Made by a program: the position numbers and the translations under genes. Source: Coriaria nepalensis (lineage: Eukaryota; Streptophyta; Magnoliopsida; Cucurbitales; Coriariaceae). Taken from it: a stretch of 64,000 nt of DNA. The DNA lies in the NCBI GenBank assembly GCA_027186245.1, contig CP114500.1:1250001-1314000 (forward strand), written 5' to 3'. The number at the start of each line of letters is the position of its first letter. The stretch's first letter is position 1. Of the stretch, positions 27,673 through 46,824 are shown in pieces. The notes beneath the pieces are model-generated. The model was not told the DNA's origin, made no database searches, and saw only the letters and a program-made list of their open reading frames with translations.

Positions 27673-28764
27673 TTAGATAATCCAATCCTCGACGGATTCC
27701 GGAAAAGAGGCCAAAGATCCAATATCCAAACCCGATTTAGCCTCAACACCACACCAATAATTCTCCTCCGACCTTTCCGGTATCGAAAAAGGTCGGCCGG
27801 AAAATGTTTCATCATTAATATCGGAATCAATGAGTGTAGAGAAGTCATAATTGAGGAACTCGGAGAGTGAAAGCTGGTTGATATTTGAATCATTGATAAT
27901 GACATCTAATTCCATTGATTTTTCCTCTAATCCGGACTGCAATACGGATGACCCGCCGCTAGATTCAGATTGCGACACTCCATTTTGATCCAAATTACTG
28001 TCACAATCCAATAACTTCTCATTATCAATACCGTGATGATCCTGATTTAGAGCTTTCTGGTCGTCATCATCATGATCAGCAGAGATGGAACCAGAAAATA
28101 TTACAGTTGGATTTCTACTCTCATCATGTGATGTTAACGGTGTAGGCTTCGGCCGATTCGAGAGCTGTTTTCCAGCCTTTTGATCCTTCTTTGCTAAATT
28201 TGTATTCCAGTAGTTCTTGATTTCATTGTCTGTTCGCCCTGGCAGCCTTCCCGCTATAAGAGACCATCTACAAACATACACAAATCGTTAAGTAATATGA
28301 TCATCATGTAAACAATCGACTAAATTATGTTTGTGCTGTTAAGAGTAATGTTATTACCTATTCCCCAACAGTTTGTGGAGGCGGATGATGAGGTCTTCTT
28401 CATCACGTGAGATGTTGCCTCTTTTTATGTCTGGTCTCAGATAATTCAACCACCTTAGCCGGCAGCTCTTCCCACTTCTCTTTAAACCTACTTACATAAT
28501 GCAGAATATGTCAACCACCTTAGTCATCGTCGTCATCGAGAGAGAGAGAGTATATATATATATATATACAGAGAGAGAGAGAGAGAGAGAGAGAGTAGCT
28601 ACTACTAATATCTGTATATGTAGATTACCTGTTTTTTTTTTAATACTACTCCACTTTCCTTCTCCATGGGACTTGATGTAATCACTGAGCAGTTTATCTT
28701 CTTCTCCTGTCCATGCTCCTCTATTCAGCCCCTCTTTCGAGTGGCATGCAGGACTCCTTCCCAT
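27673..28764 (-). CDS. R2R3-MYB transcription factor, TT2/MYBPA-like
   Basis: Minus-strand exons are 28764-28629, 28487-28358 and 28267-27673, giving 286 aa with the standard R2R3-MYB intron positions. R2 starts [18 protein letters not shown] and R3 ends [20 protein letters not shown]. The bHLH-interaction signature is present in R3 ([17 protein letters not shown]), so it probably works with a bHLH and WD40 partner. The N-terminus and R3 resemble TT2/MYBPA regulators of proanthocyanidin or anthocyanin genes; this is inferred from the domain only. In R2 the conserved Cys of [11 protein letters not shown] is Ser50. The acidic C-terminal region ends [10 protein letters not shown]. The first intron carries GA and TA microsatellites. 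Confidence 0.9.
28539..28596. repeat. Compound (GA)n(TA)n(GA)n microsatellite in MYB intron 1
   Basis: Two GA runs are separated by a TA run, in the first intron of the R2R3-MYB gene. Confidence 0.85.
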
Positions 28765-30915
28765 TTCCCAGTTCCCACCTCTCTCTCTCTCTCTCCTTTT
28801 CCTCTTTTTTTCTCTTTTCTCTCTCTCTCTATATATATATATATAAATATCTATAAACGTATGTATGTATGTCGGTAAAAGAGTTTGTGCCTGTGGGTTG
28901 AGTCTCCAGTTGGAGAGTGTTAACTCCAGAATGTCGCTTTCTGACTGTAGATATAAAGCACTGGTTTTACAGATCAATAGTACTTATCGATCTCTTCTCA
29001 TGAACCCATCTAAATGAAGTGTATTTATATAAACTATATATCACCTACTTTTTCAAGAGTCAAGTTGATACATATATGATAGATTCAATAGTATTAGAAT
29101 CAACATGGCATTTAGAAAGTAACGAAGAAATAATAATGTCAAGATGGAATATAATGTATAGAAGAAGCATTTTAATCTAGATTTTACAGGTGGAGTTTTT
29201 AAAGGTGTTCTAAGAGTAGTATGCAGGTCGGCTCCGGCTCTCGTAATTGTTTAAGATTTTATTTATAAAAAAATCTTAAATTACTAAATATATAATTAAG
29301 TGGGGTCCAGGTCGAGTCTTATAAGTTATTTTCAGCTACCGTTCCAAATTTTGTTCAAACTAACCTTCTTCCTCTTGATGCTCTAGAAGTATTGAAAGTT
29401 CGTTGCTATTTTTGTACATAATAGCACTGATCATCGCAGCAGCCGCCTACAATAATTGCACCATACAAAGCAGCACCGTTTATGTTCCTTATCATTACCT
29501 AAAATCGTTTACAATTGAACTTCTCTCAATATAAAAATCATATATATTTGGGACTCATAAGTACTGTACAACTCCTGGATTAAGACCCAAGTATGAATAT
29601 GCTTCTCATGACCTCCTAGGCTTATCTAAATCTAATGTAAATGGAGCAATGACTATATAACAACATTGTTAAGTAGGTTGATCATTAGTGTTATTATGTA
29701 AGGATTATTATTCTAGGTTGACCAGTTTGAATTGAGATCGTAATTAAAATCTAATCACGTGATGTCCGAGTCGTTGATCATCACGTGTTTCGTGTGCGTT
29801 GACTATTTGACCTAATTCTCTGGTGGGACCTAAAATCTGACACGTGTACGATGTAAAATTACCCACTTATGTACTAACTAGTAACTACTACACATTGTAG
29901 CTGTACCGTAAGAAGTCAGTCCTCCTACGTAGCTATAAATATCTCGATCGTACTGTTTGGAAATATCTCTGTAATTTGTGATTTTATATATTTGTATAAA
30001 TATATAAAGAAAATTTTGTTTTTACTAATTAATTAATTAATATTTATAATTTATATAATAATTACAATTTTAAAATATTACCGATAAAATAATAAATAAT
30101 AAATATCAAATAATTAATAAGATCAGATAATGCATCCATTTTATAATCAATGGAGCTAGTCCTTATCGAAATTCCCTAACAAAAATGATTATTTATTATA
30201 ATGTGAGGAAATCTGCGAAGACCAAGAAATTTGGACACTTAATTTGTTAGTTGCAACTTAAAAGCCTTCAAATAAACGAAGATTTGAACAATGTGTCGTG
30301 TTTCAATTAAACTTTGTAATAAGATCAAAATTAAAATAATATTTACGGACATAAGGAATTTTTTATGAATGACTTTTTTGCAAACCTATATACTATATAT
30401 TATGGTGGTGTTTGAATAATAACTACACTTCATATAATATAAAAAAAATCTCAAAATCGAATCACAGGATAATATCTGATTATATAAGTAATCGGGGTTA
30501 GTGATGATCATCCATATTTAATTAGATTAATATAAAGTAAAGTTAGATATGAAAATTACAAGTTAAAAATTGGTTAAGACTTAAGACGGCCGAGTTAAAA
30601 GAATAATTTCAATTTTATTTTTCTTTCCGATCCTTTTCAAAGTTGAAATAGGTCGAAAACGGACCGAGGGTTCTTCACTTACTTTCAAACCCGACTATAT
30701 ATTCCTCTTTAATCAATGTTAGAGAAAAGTTTAGGTGTTTGACTAAAACTATTGTATTAAGGAAGTCTTAAAATTAACAAGTAAATTACAAACATGTTGA
30801 AAACTATAACAATTTTATTAATTATGAATTTTTTTTTTTTTTTGGTCCCGGCCGACATGGGCCGGCCTGCGTATATTGCTCTCGTCTCCTGATTTTGGGC
30901 CTGTGTATTGGTGGG

Positions 30916-30956
<41 letters not shown>

Positions 30957-31022
30957 CTTATGAAAAAAGAAATGTAATTTTCTCACAAGTTAGAACTCAG
31001 AACCCAATTCTCATGATCCATA
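28765..31022. other. MYB promoter and spacer up to the MYB relic
   Basis: AT-rich DNA. A tatataaata word (minus strand, about 29022-29031) is a candidate TATA box for the MYB gene. Cacgtg-type words occur around 29757-29850 and a (TA)n run at 30918-30955. No coding gene was recognised. Confidence 0.5.
30918..30955. repeat. (TA)n microsatellite
   Basis: A TA dinucleotide run just downstream of the MYB relic. Confidence 0.9.
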
Positions 31023-31453
31023 TCAAACCAACCAATCTAGATCCGATAGCCCCTCGGCCTGATGATCAATATTACTCGAACAATCGAAAAACACGTTATC
31101 GTCTCCAGAAATGCTAAGTTTCGAGTCGTTGTAATCAGTTGTCCCCGGATTATGATCATGGCTTCCATTCATTAATACAACGTCACCACCCGTCACTGCA
31201 CTAGTAGTAGTGTTCACAGAGGCAGTATCTCAACCGACAACTCTTGCCGCATCGATTTAGATCTATGATCACAACGACAAAATCTATTTTTACCTTGATG
31301 AAGTAATACTACTTTTTAGGTATTCTTTTTTTTATCCACATAATTACCTGCGATCGTCTTCCATCTCTCGGGACCGATGGATGCAATGACTTGAGCAAGT
31401 CTTTGATCTTCCTCAGCCGTCCAAGCTGCTCCTCTATTAGCTTCTTTCTTCAT
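31023..31453 (-). pseudogene. R2R3-MYB relic lacking the R3 repeat
   Basis: Exon 1 (31453-31348) encodes 35 residues (MKKEANRGAAWTAEEDQR... ERWKTIA), the first part of a MYB R2 repeat, and ends in a normal donor. The next piece (from 31262) encodes LNRCGKSCRLR, the rest of R2 helix 3. Reading then runs into TAC instead of TGG and soon reaches a stop. All of R3 (about 50 residues) is missing. A C-terminal-like frame follows in another phase, ending EGLSDLDWLV at 31023. This looks like a gene broken by an internal deletion and frameshift. Codons differ from the intact MYB about 2.3 kb away, so it belongs to a different subgroup. A rare truncated R2-only product cannot be excluded. Confidence 0.8.
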
Positions 31454-38693
<7,240 letters not shown>

Positions 38694-39918
38694 TCTTTCG
38701 TAATAAAATTTACCCATTTGTTGTTAATGGTTGTAATTAATTATTAGCTTAACTAGTGGGGTCTATCATGATCATGTATAATTTTTTTTAGATCTTCCAT
38801 TGATAAAATTTTCATGCAACTCATTGATCAATTGTTTGACTATCCTTATTTCTTGCTTAGTTTAGAAGGTTGTCGTGGTTGTAACTTGTGTCATGCATGG
38901 GTTTGACTGTCCATACCTCATCTCCGTTCAAGGTCTGATATGGCGAGTTCTTATAGAGTCTGATCGATACGAAATCCTCGAAGCAAGCCTGGTCCAACAG
39001 AGCTTTAGAATATCAGGTCTTTAAGATTCTTCGAGAGCGAGATTTTCGCATCGTAAGGCTGAAGAAGAGTTAAGTTCATTGGTATACTTTTGTGTCCCTA
39101 AATGTGTTTTGGGAATGTGTTTTGCATTCTTAAAATGTGGTTTGGTTTTAATGATATATTAAATTATGTCGGATTTTTATATTTTAATTAATTTTTAATA
39201 ATTATAAAAAATATTTTTAAACTTTTAAAAACTATATATTTCAATTTATTTTTTAATAATCCTCGATCTTCTTCTACTGTCTCTGTTGTCGTTGACCCAA
39301 CTTCGGAAAAAAAAAAATATCAGAGGAGTCCCATGGATGGAGCTCTCAACGGCAGCAAGACGGTAGAGGATTATTGAAGAAAAAATTAAGGTAAAATTTA
39401 TAAAATATTAAGATATTTTTTATACTTATTAAAAATTAAAATATATTTATTAAGAAAATATTTTTTAAAACATATTTCAAAATACATTCATAAACATCTG
39501 GCTAAATAGAGTTAGCGTCCACACTGGCTGTCATGCGTATGTCACGTGGATAATTCCGTGGTGAGTTAATTCTAGAGTTGATTATAATTTATAATACTGT
39601 ATGGAGTGTCCTAATGAAAAATGAATCGATCCAGCGCAAGGGATGAGGTTGGCCCAAACTTTCCCAGTCACGGGCCTTGTGAATCCGTACTTTTTGGGCC
39701 TTGCTTTAAGCCGATGTAGCAACTTTTGAGAAGTGGGCCCTAAAAGCCCATTAATCAGATTCCTTTTTTTTTTTTTTAAAAGCAAGCAAAAGAGGCAATA
39801 AAACGGCAAAAACAACCAACGGCAAAAACGATAAGATTCCGCCAAAACCGCTAATGTATCTCTCATTTTCCCACCTTCTAGTCTACTTTTTTCTTCGCAA
39901 TATTCGGGGATCAATTCT
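38694..39918. other. Spacer between CKX7 and the F-box relic
   Basis: It holds the 3' UTR side of CKX7 with an aataaaat word near 38702, then AT-rich DNA and a short GC-richer stretch (39600-39760). No gene was recognised. Confidence 0.6.
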
Positions 39919-42900
39919 ATGATATCTCTAGGGTTTCAGCTCTCAAACTCTTCGATTCGTTTCCTGAAAATTTTCCAGGATTACTACGGATTCATTTTCT
40001 TTAGCAAAATCCTGCAAATTTTGTCCGATCGTGTTAAAGGTTTTCGTAAAGACTTCAGCTTGAGCTTAAAGTGTACGAAAAGTCCGCGAGGACTGCGCTT
40101 CATTTCCGGAGAAGACGAAGTGGAGGAGAGATACAGAGATAGAATAGCTATGGCACGAGAAATTGTTGAAAGCGAGGACGATGTTGGGGGAAGTAGTGGA
40201 GACGACGATTGGAATTTCCGCTTTCATGATTTACGGCAGGACATGGGAGAGAGTTGCAGCAGTAATTCGGCAGAGAGCGATGCTGAGCAGAAGGTTCGAT
40301 TGCACCACAAGGGGGCCAACGTTCTTGATTACGTGCAGTGAGTCCTTAAATCTTTCGAGGTTTTATGGCGATTTTAAGTGAGGTTTTGTGTATCAAGAAA
40401 CAGTTTATGAGTAGAAAGATTTATGCTTTGTGCTTAATCAGATGGTCAATTTTTTTTTTCCTCTAATGCCGATTAAGTTCACTCGTGTATCGTATACAGA
40501 GTCACTGAAAAAAGAAGGCTGTGATATAGTAGATATCCTCAGTATATTCAGGATTCCTTCTAACATTTAACACATTTTCAAGTTTATATATTCAGGGTTA
40601 AATTTATGTGTATTACTTTGTTTGATTATCTTAATATTAGTGGTGAAATATATCAGGTTGAGCTGAGTTTATATTGAGTGTTCTCTCTTAGACAGATAAG
40701 ATAGGTTCTAAGTTGTCATTGTTATGTTGCAGTGAGTATCATTTTGCAACTGTAATGCTTTCAGATGCTGGCTCCGCCTTTACTTTTGGTTAGAAACTAG
40801 TCATGGTTCTTCGGTTCTGACCAAAAACCACTTTTCTATTGGAAATTTGTGTTAAATAGGGCTGTTAATGAGAACCCCTTTGATGCCAGTTGCCTGAAAG
40901 ATGATGAAGAAAATGAGAGTAAAACTGCAACCGAAAATCTAGAAGTGGAGATGGATTTTCCAGGCAACCTATTTCTTACGGTATGCCCCAGCCAAATATC
41001 TATTAATTTTATCTATTTGAGAAAGATTCTTATCATTTCTTATTTATTTATTTTGGAACTTATTGAGCTTCTCTTTGTACGCTTTCATATTTTCTCTTTC
41101 TTGGATCATATCAATCTTTGTCGAGCTGGCACAGTCTGTAGGCAGTGGCGTGTGGCTAGCAGCCATGAAGGTTTCTGGAAATCTTTGAACTTTGAGAACA
41201 GGAATATTTCTGTAGAACAATGTAAGATTTATTCTTTTATGAATGCTCATCATTCACTTCTCAAAGAGGGTGCTTACATGAAGATCTTTGAAATTTGAAA
41301 TTTATTTAGTACGATTGAACAAAATATATGAAAGAAGCCAGTTTATTTTTCTTATTTTTAAGACTTTGGCATCCCATTGCTTCTATTTTGCAAATATAGT
41401 CGGTCCTTCTATTTTCTCTTCACCCTATTTTTACCCTTGCTCTTCGCATCAAAGCAGGACAGTAAGCCATTCGCGCAGTTATTGCACATGCATAATAAAA
41501 TAGGTTCTGAATATGTCCCTTTTCCATATTTAGTTGAGGATATTTGTTCGAGGTATCCAAATGCCACAGAGGTGAACATCTTTGGTGCGCCTGACAATCA
41601 CTTGGTTGTAATGAAAGCAATATTTGGTGGTAATTGGTATTTTCCCTGCAGAAAATATCAATCTTTGTCGAGCTGGCACTGTCTAGTATAACTTTGCTTC
41701 AGCTTATTACTATTTTCCCTGCAGAAATCTCGAGACTTTAACTCTGGCGAGGGGACAACTGGGGCAAGCCTTTTTTGATTCATTAGCTCATTGCCTGACG
41801 TTGAAGAGTTTGAGCATAAATGATTCTACTCTTGCCATTGGTGTTCGAGCTACACCTATTAACAATGATAGGTTGCGCATTCTTCAACTGGTGAAATGTC
41901 GTTTCAGACTTGTCTCTGTCAGGTGAAACTGATTTTACGTTTTCTATAAGTTATAGTGTGCGGGTTGCCATATTTTTGCTAAAGTTTTACCTTTGCAGGT
42001 GCCCCCAACTTGAAACTTTGTCCCTGAAACAGAGTATCACGGGCCAGACAATACTCAATTGCCCTCTTCTACATGATCTTGATATGGGCTCTTGTGACAA
42101 GGTTTCAGATTTTTTTATCCGTGCAGCAGCTTCTTCTTGCCCGCAATTAGAATCCCGTGTCATATCAAACTGTACTTCTGTTAGTGATGAAACACTACGT
42201 GAGATAGCTCTTCATTGTCCAAATCTTCATATTCTCAATGGATCACACTGTCAAAATCTTTTGCTAGAGGTCGGTTTTTCATATTCGTCATATTATTTTT
42301 TGTACTCCAGTAAACTCTGCTATCTTTTGAGATCTTTTTTTTTACCGGTTTTTGTTTAAAGTTCGTAAGACTGCCAATGCTGACAGTTCTTAAGCTCCAT
42401 AGTTGCGATAGCATCACATCTGCAATATCTCTCTGTCATATGCTTGAGGTACAACTTTTCTTAATTCATCATGTATTTACATTTTCTGGTCCTGCTCGCA
42501 TCTTAAGTCAGTACTTGAACTTATTTTTTTTTAAAATTTATACTGTTTGCAGGTTTTGGAGCTTGACAATTGCAGCTTTTTGACATTCGTGTCTTTGCAC
42601 CTTCCATGCTTGCAGAATATACGACTTGTACACTGTCCCAAGTATATTCTATGTTTCCCATACATAATTTTTTGCTCCCAATCCTCTCTTCTGTTCTCTT
42701 AATATTAATTTATTTCCTTCTATGCAGAATTACCGATTTGAATTTACAAAGCATCAAGTTGTCGCCCATTATGGTATCAAACTGTCCTGGCCTCCACCAT
42801 ATCAACATCACCTCCAATTCACTTCAAGTATGTCGTTTAATGATGCAATTATTTCTCTGTCTTACCCTTTGCTCAGCCATATATACAATAGATGAATTCT

Positions 42901-44650
42901 GATGGAGTTTAGTTATGAGCATGCAGAAGTTAACATTGCAGAATCAGGAGCGTTTAACCACTCTGACTTTGCAAGAACTGGACCTCACAGATTGTGTATC
43001 TCTTACCAATTCTATGTGTGAGGTTTTTAGAGATGGTAGCAGGTGCCCTATGCTAAAATCAGTAGTTTCTGATAATCGTGAGGTTAGTTCTGCAGTAGCA
43101 TCTTTAATAGAATACATTTTGTTAAAATCATTTGTGCATCTCTTACTCGATTCTTAATGATGGGGAATGACAATGCTGTAATTTGATGAATATTTACTGT
43201 CCTCCATCATGTCTAATAGATTTTTCCTTGTAACTAACGAGATCTATTTCACCTTGTTCAGAGCTTGACGGATGTTCTATTCTACAGTACTACTTTACTC
43301 AGTCTTTCCTTAGTTGGTTTCCGGACCATCACCTCACTTGAACTTACATGCCCCTTCCTTGAGCAGGTTTCATTAAATTGCTGTGATCACCTTGAAGGGC
43401 AAATTTTTTGTCCTGTTTAGAATTGTTGAACAGTGCATTTTGTCTTATTTTGACTCTTTTTCGTTTTGCTAGATGTTAATGCAGTTTACAAGATTTTAAA
43501 CCAGACAATCTTCACCTGTCTAACTTTGAAATAAGCATCATTGAGTTTCTATGAGTGATTATTTGTACTGTTTCTTCAGGTTGGTCTAAGGTCACTTAAC
43601 ATGGGGAATCTATCCCAAACTGAATGAATTCAAAATTGAAGCCCCTCTCACCTGGTTTCACTTGAGCTGAAGGGCTGTGGAGGATTATCTGAAGCATCCA
43701 TATATTGCCCACTTCTAACTTCCCTAGATGCTTCCTTTTGTAGGTTAGTTTTCATGTCATTCTATCGGAAAATTACTTTTATTACTCTTGTTGACGGCTT
43801 TACTTCCATTTATTTCAGTCAACTGAGGGATTACTGCTTGTCCACAGCAACTGCTTCGTCTCCCCTAATCAAGACATGAATACTGACTCCATGCTCTTCC
43901 CTTTGCTCTGACGGTCTTAACTCCTTGCACTGTCTTCTAAATCTATCGATGCTATCATATACTTTTTTGGTGAACTTGCAGCCTGTCTTTGAATCCTGTA
44001 TGCAGCTTAAGGTAAGGATCTCTTTTTTGCTATTTCAATTAAATCCTGCGCTGTTATGTTGCGTCATTATTGTGTTCTGAAATTCTTCATTTTCTTATGG
44101 AAAAAGGTACTCAAGTTGCAAGTGTGTAAGTATTTAGCTGACTCTTCACTGGAGCCTCTTTACAAGGCGCTCTTCCATCACTCAAAGATCTGGACTTGTC
44201 TTATGGGACACTATGCCAATCTACCATTGAAGAGCTTCTTTGGCAATATTGAGACTTGACTGCCCAAGATTGAGTACTCTTTTCCTTCAGCTGAGAATTA
44301 ATATAGCCTTTGGTTTGAAGTTTTGATTTGTAATAATTAATATTAATATTTGCTCGTGACAAACCGGCTTTTTTTTTTCCTCCAAGTCTTGCAATATCGA
44401 GGAAGAAGTAGTTGAAGATAGCATATCCGAATGTAGCATGCTTGAGACCCTAGATGTCCACTATTGTCCAAAGGTGAAGGGAATGTTTCCCTTTTACTCT
44501 GCCCTCATGCCCCTTCTCTGTCCTAATGATTCCTTTTTCTTAATCTCTTTACTTCTATCACCATTCTCAGAAATCTTCAATGGGCATGCTCCAATTCCGT
44601 GTGGCTTTGGAAGTTTGAAGCGAATCTACAGCAGCCTGCCTCCTTCATGA
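39919..44650 (+). pseudogene. Decayed F-box/LRR gene (SLOMO/FBL15-like)
   Basis: Exon-like blocks match the plant FBL15/SLOW MOTION family. They include an F-box core (FSFLDHINLCRAGTVCRQW, 41090-41148), RYPNATEVNIFGAP, and LRR blocks such as PQLETLSLKQ, SVSDETLREIALHCPNLHILN, LPMLTVLKLHSC, VLELDNCSFL, CPGLHHINITSNSLQ and CPFLEQVSLNCCDHL. The last block is GSLKRIYSSLPPS. Many old splice sites are intact, but the frame is not. There is an extra base near 43603-43606, a second shift near 43648-43653, an in-frame TGA at 43877-43879, and a shift with loss of codons near 44167. A large part of the LRR region is missing before 44390. The first half of the F-box is not visible. The start at 39919 is a nominal boundary. 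The family encodes SCF substrate receptors linked to auxin-dependent organ initiation. Confidence 0.85.
41638..41727 (+). repeat. Duplicated splice-acceptor segment with a copied F-box piece
   Basis: The 17-base phrase tattttccctgcagaaa occurs at 41638-41654 and again at 41711-41727. Between them, 41655-41684 copies 30 bases of the F-box exon at 41108-41137 with one mismatch. It lies in the SLOMO-like relic just before the NLETLTL exon. Confidence 0.85.
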
Positions 44651-44909
44651 AGCATCCGGTACTAAAACTTTACCAATATTATTCTCACTCAAAAATCTAT
44701 TCAGGACTGGAAAATGGCACTCTTTGTTACTGCAGTCGAGCTGTATAGTCTCTGATAGTTAAATAGTTCTGTTTCCTGTATTGTACAATGTCTCTATCTG
44801 TTGCGTCATATGCAAGTCTTACTATTGTAAACGCATTGAACTCAAAAAGTACCCAGATTAGTGCTGCATCTATTATACAAGAAAAATGGATCTGCTATTT
44901 GCTAACAAA
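44651..44909. other. Tail-to-tail spacer
   Basis: Short 3' flank shared by the plus-strand F-box relic and the minus-strand lumen-protein gene. Nothing else was seen. Confidence 0.6.
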
Positions 44910-46390
44910 TCATAAGATTGATTCCAGCTGTTTTAGTTCAGGGTCATCAGCTTGAGGTTCGGCGTCTTCTGGGATTCTATAGGAATCAGCTATAGTCTTT
45001 CCTTTATCTAGCACATCAGGTGGTACTGTTTGAAGGAGGCTGTAAAAGCAAAGGATAATTGGGTGGTAAGAAAGAAAGAAGTAGCAGCATGTTTTGAAAA
45101 AAAAACAAATGGAAGAGATAAATATTGTTAGGCGATGAAGTACCTGTCCAATGCATGAAGAGCAATATTGATATTAATCTTCATGGATTCAACCGTGGCT
45201 CCTTGTTCGTTCCTTGAAGCGTGCAAGAGCAAAGAATCTAGTTCTTCCAAGGCTCTACCATGATTGAAAAAGTAATAGATTCTACTTAGCATTTGGGAAA
45301 TAGTTTGCAGGCTAAAAAAGTTTTTGGAGACTCGAAACTGAAGTTTGAAAAGCTGAACTGTACAGCAAACTGCAGTTTGAGTAGAGTTTAATAGTATTGT
45401 TCTGTGGTTTCAATAAACGTAATTACCTGAGACATTGATCCACAGTGCCGGAAGCAGTATTGCTATTTCCTTGCTCTGAAGCATATTGTGCCACCTGCAT
45501 ATTGCCCAAACTCTTTAAAGGTTCTTACGAACTCAGTTTATGACTTAGAAATCTGTTCATTTTGCTCTTACTCCTAACAGTTTCAAGGAATATCAACTTA
45601 CAGCTCGAATATTTACACGAAGTGATGCTGCAGGTCCAGAACGTAACAGAGATCGGCACAACGCGAATTCGGGTTTCTCAACTTCCAATGTTTTCTCTGC
45701 AGAATGGATGAAACATATTACTATGGATGTTTATAACGAAAAATCAACAAGACAAAGCGCAAGGACAAGATTCTTGCAATGTTGAAACATAACAAAAGGC
45801 TTATTCACATGGATGGAGAGATGTGATACTGGATAGTTATAATCAACAATCACCTAAGTCCTTGATCTGAAACTGGGTCAATATAACAGCTGGTACATAA
45901 ACCTCAAGCGGTTCAAGCTTTTTCCTGGGCTCCATAATTTTTGACAAATAATTATTAAATCATAATTTTTTTTTGGAATGAAACTAAAAACAGGATTGTT
46001 TAGCTAGCCGTTACATACTTCTTCACATATTTATCAAAAATGCTGCCAGCAATAGCATCTGCAAAGAAATAAAATAAAAGGTCGGAAAATTCAGATATTG
46101 ATTCTTAAGGATGGCAAAAGAGAGTACTAATCAGAGCATGCAACTGAGCTGGAGGGTGGGAGGAGTGTACGGGTAGGGACTAGGATCAAGTTGGAGAGAA
46201 CAAGAGCGATAGAGACCAGTCGCCTGCTCTCCCGCCAGCTAGGTGGGGACAATGCGCACCTCGCTCGCAGTCGACGCCATTTCTTCGCTTTGACGGTTAG
46301 ATTTGGCGGCAGAGAAAGAAGAGACGACCAGGTTGAGGAGGAGCTGAATGGCTTCGGGGTAACCTGCGCTGCGGTTTTTACTGTTCCCAT
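44910..46390 (-). CDS. Chloroplast protein with Tat-type lumen signal, unknown function
   Basis: Minus-strand exons 46390-46171, 46058-46019, 45924-45854, 45696-45602, 45494-45427, 45254-45144 and 45039-44910 give 244 aa. The N-terminus is Ser/basic-rich, like a transit peptide. It is followed by RESRRLVSIALVLSNLILVPT and then AIA|GS, a good twin-arginine lumen signal with an AxA cleavage site. The mature part is helical and charged (SIFDKYVKKKKLEPLEVYVPAV, KDLEKTLEVEKPEFA, LRSGPAASLRVNIRAVAQY, ALHALDSLLQTVPPDVLDKGK) and ends LKQLESIL. I recall unnamed plant homologues with this pattern but cannot give a function. The first donor (gtacac at 46170) is weak; it is chosen because it restores frame and places the cleavage site right after the hydrophobic segment. 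Confidence 0.78.
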
Positions 46391-46824
46391 CACCGACGCA
46401 ACATCAGAACGACAGAACCTGCTTTCTTTCGGTTCGTCTAAAACAAGAGAGAAAGAATGAAAGATTTCGTTCCTTATCCGTTTGTTTATAGTTGGTTGGC
46501 GATCGTTGCCATTGGAACGACATGTCGTGTAATCATCAAGCAATCGATCCTGAATACGACATATCGTTTATTCATTACATCATCATAATGATATCAGCTC
46601 TGTGAGACTGTGACTAGATGTCAGTGTCATCATTGCATACTGTTTAGTTCAGTTTTCGGGTAAAACCCGACCCGATTGCTGGCTTCACCAAACGAATTAT
46701 CGTAGTCATAATAGCTGTAAGGCTGGTGCTATTATTCACCACTGAAGAAGAATTCTTTGGACAAGCCAGACCAGACCCTCTTCTCTCTCTCTCTAGTCTC
46801 TACTCTTTGCTTCAACAGTAAACA
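46391..46824. promoter_or_regulatory. Shared head-to-head promoter region
   Basis: These 434 bases separate the start codons of the minus-strand lumen-protein gene and the plus-strand GPI-protein gene. A (CT)n stretch at about 46782-46797 lies in the probable leader of the GPI-protein gene. No clear TATA box was seen on either side. An open frame continues upstream of 46390 on the minus strand, but its sequence looks like leader. Confidence 0.5.

Noticed and set aside
46391..46543. Upstream in-frame extension of the lumen-protein gene to an earlier ATG
   Set aside because: The 51 extra residues do not look like a transit peptide, whereas the later ATG gives a normal plastid plus Tat signal.
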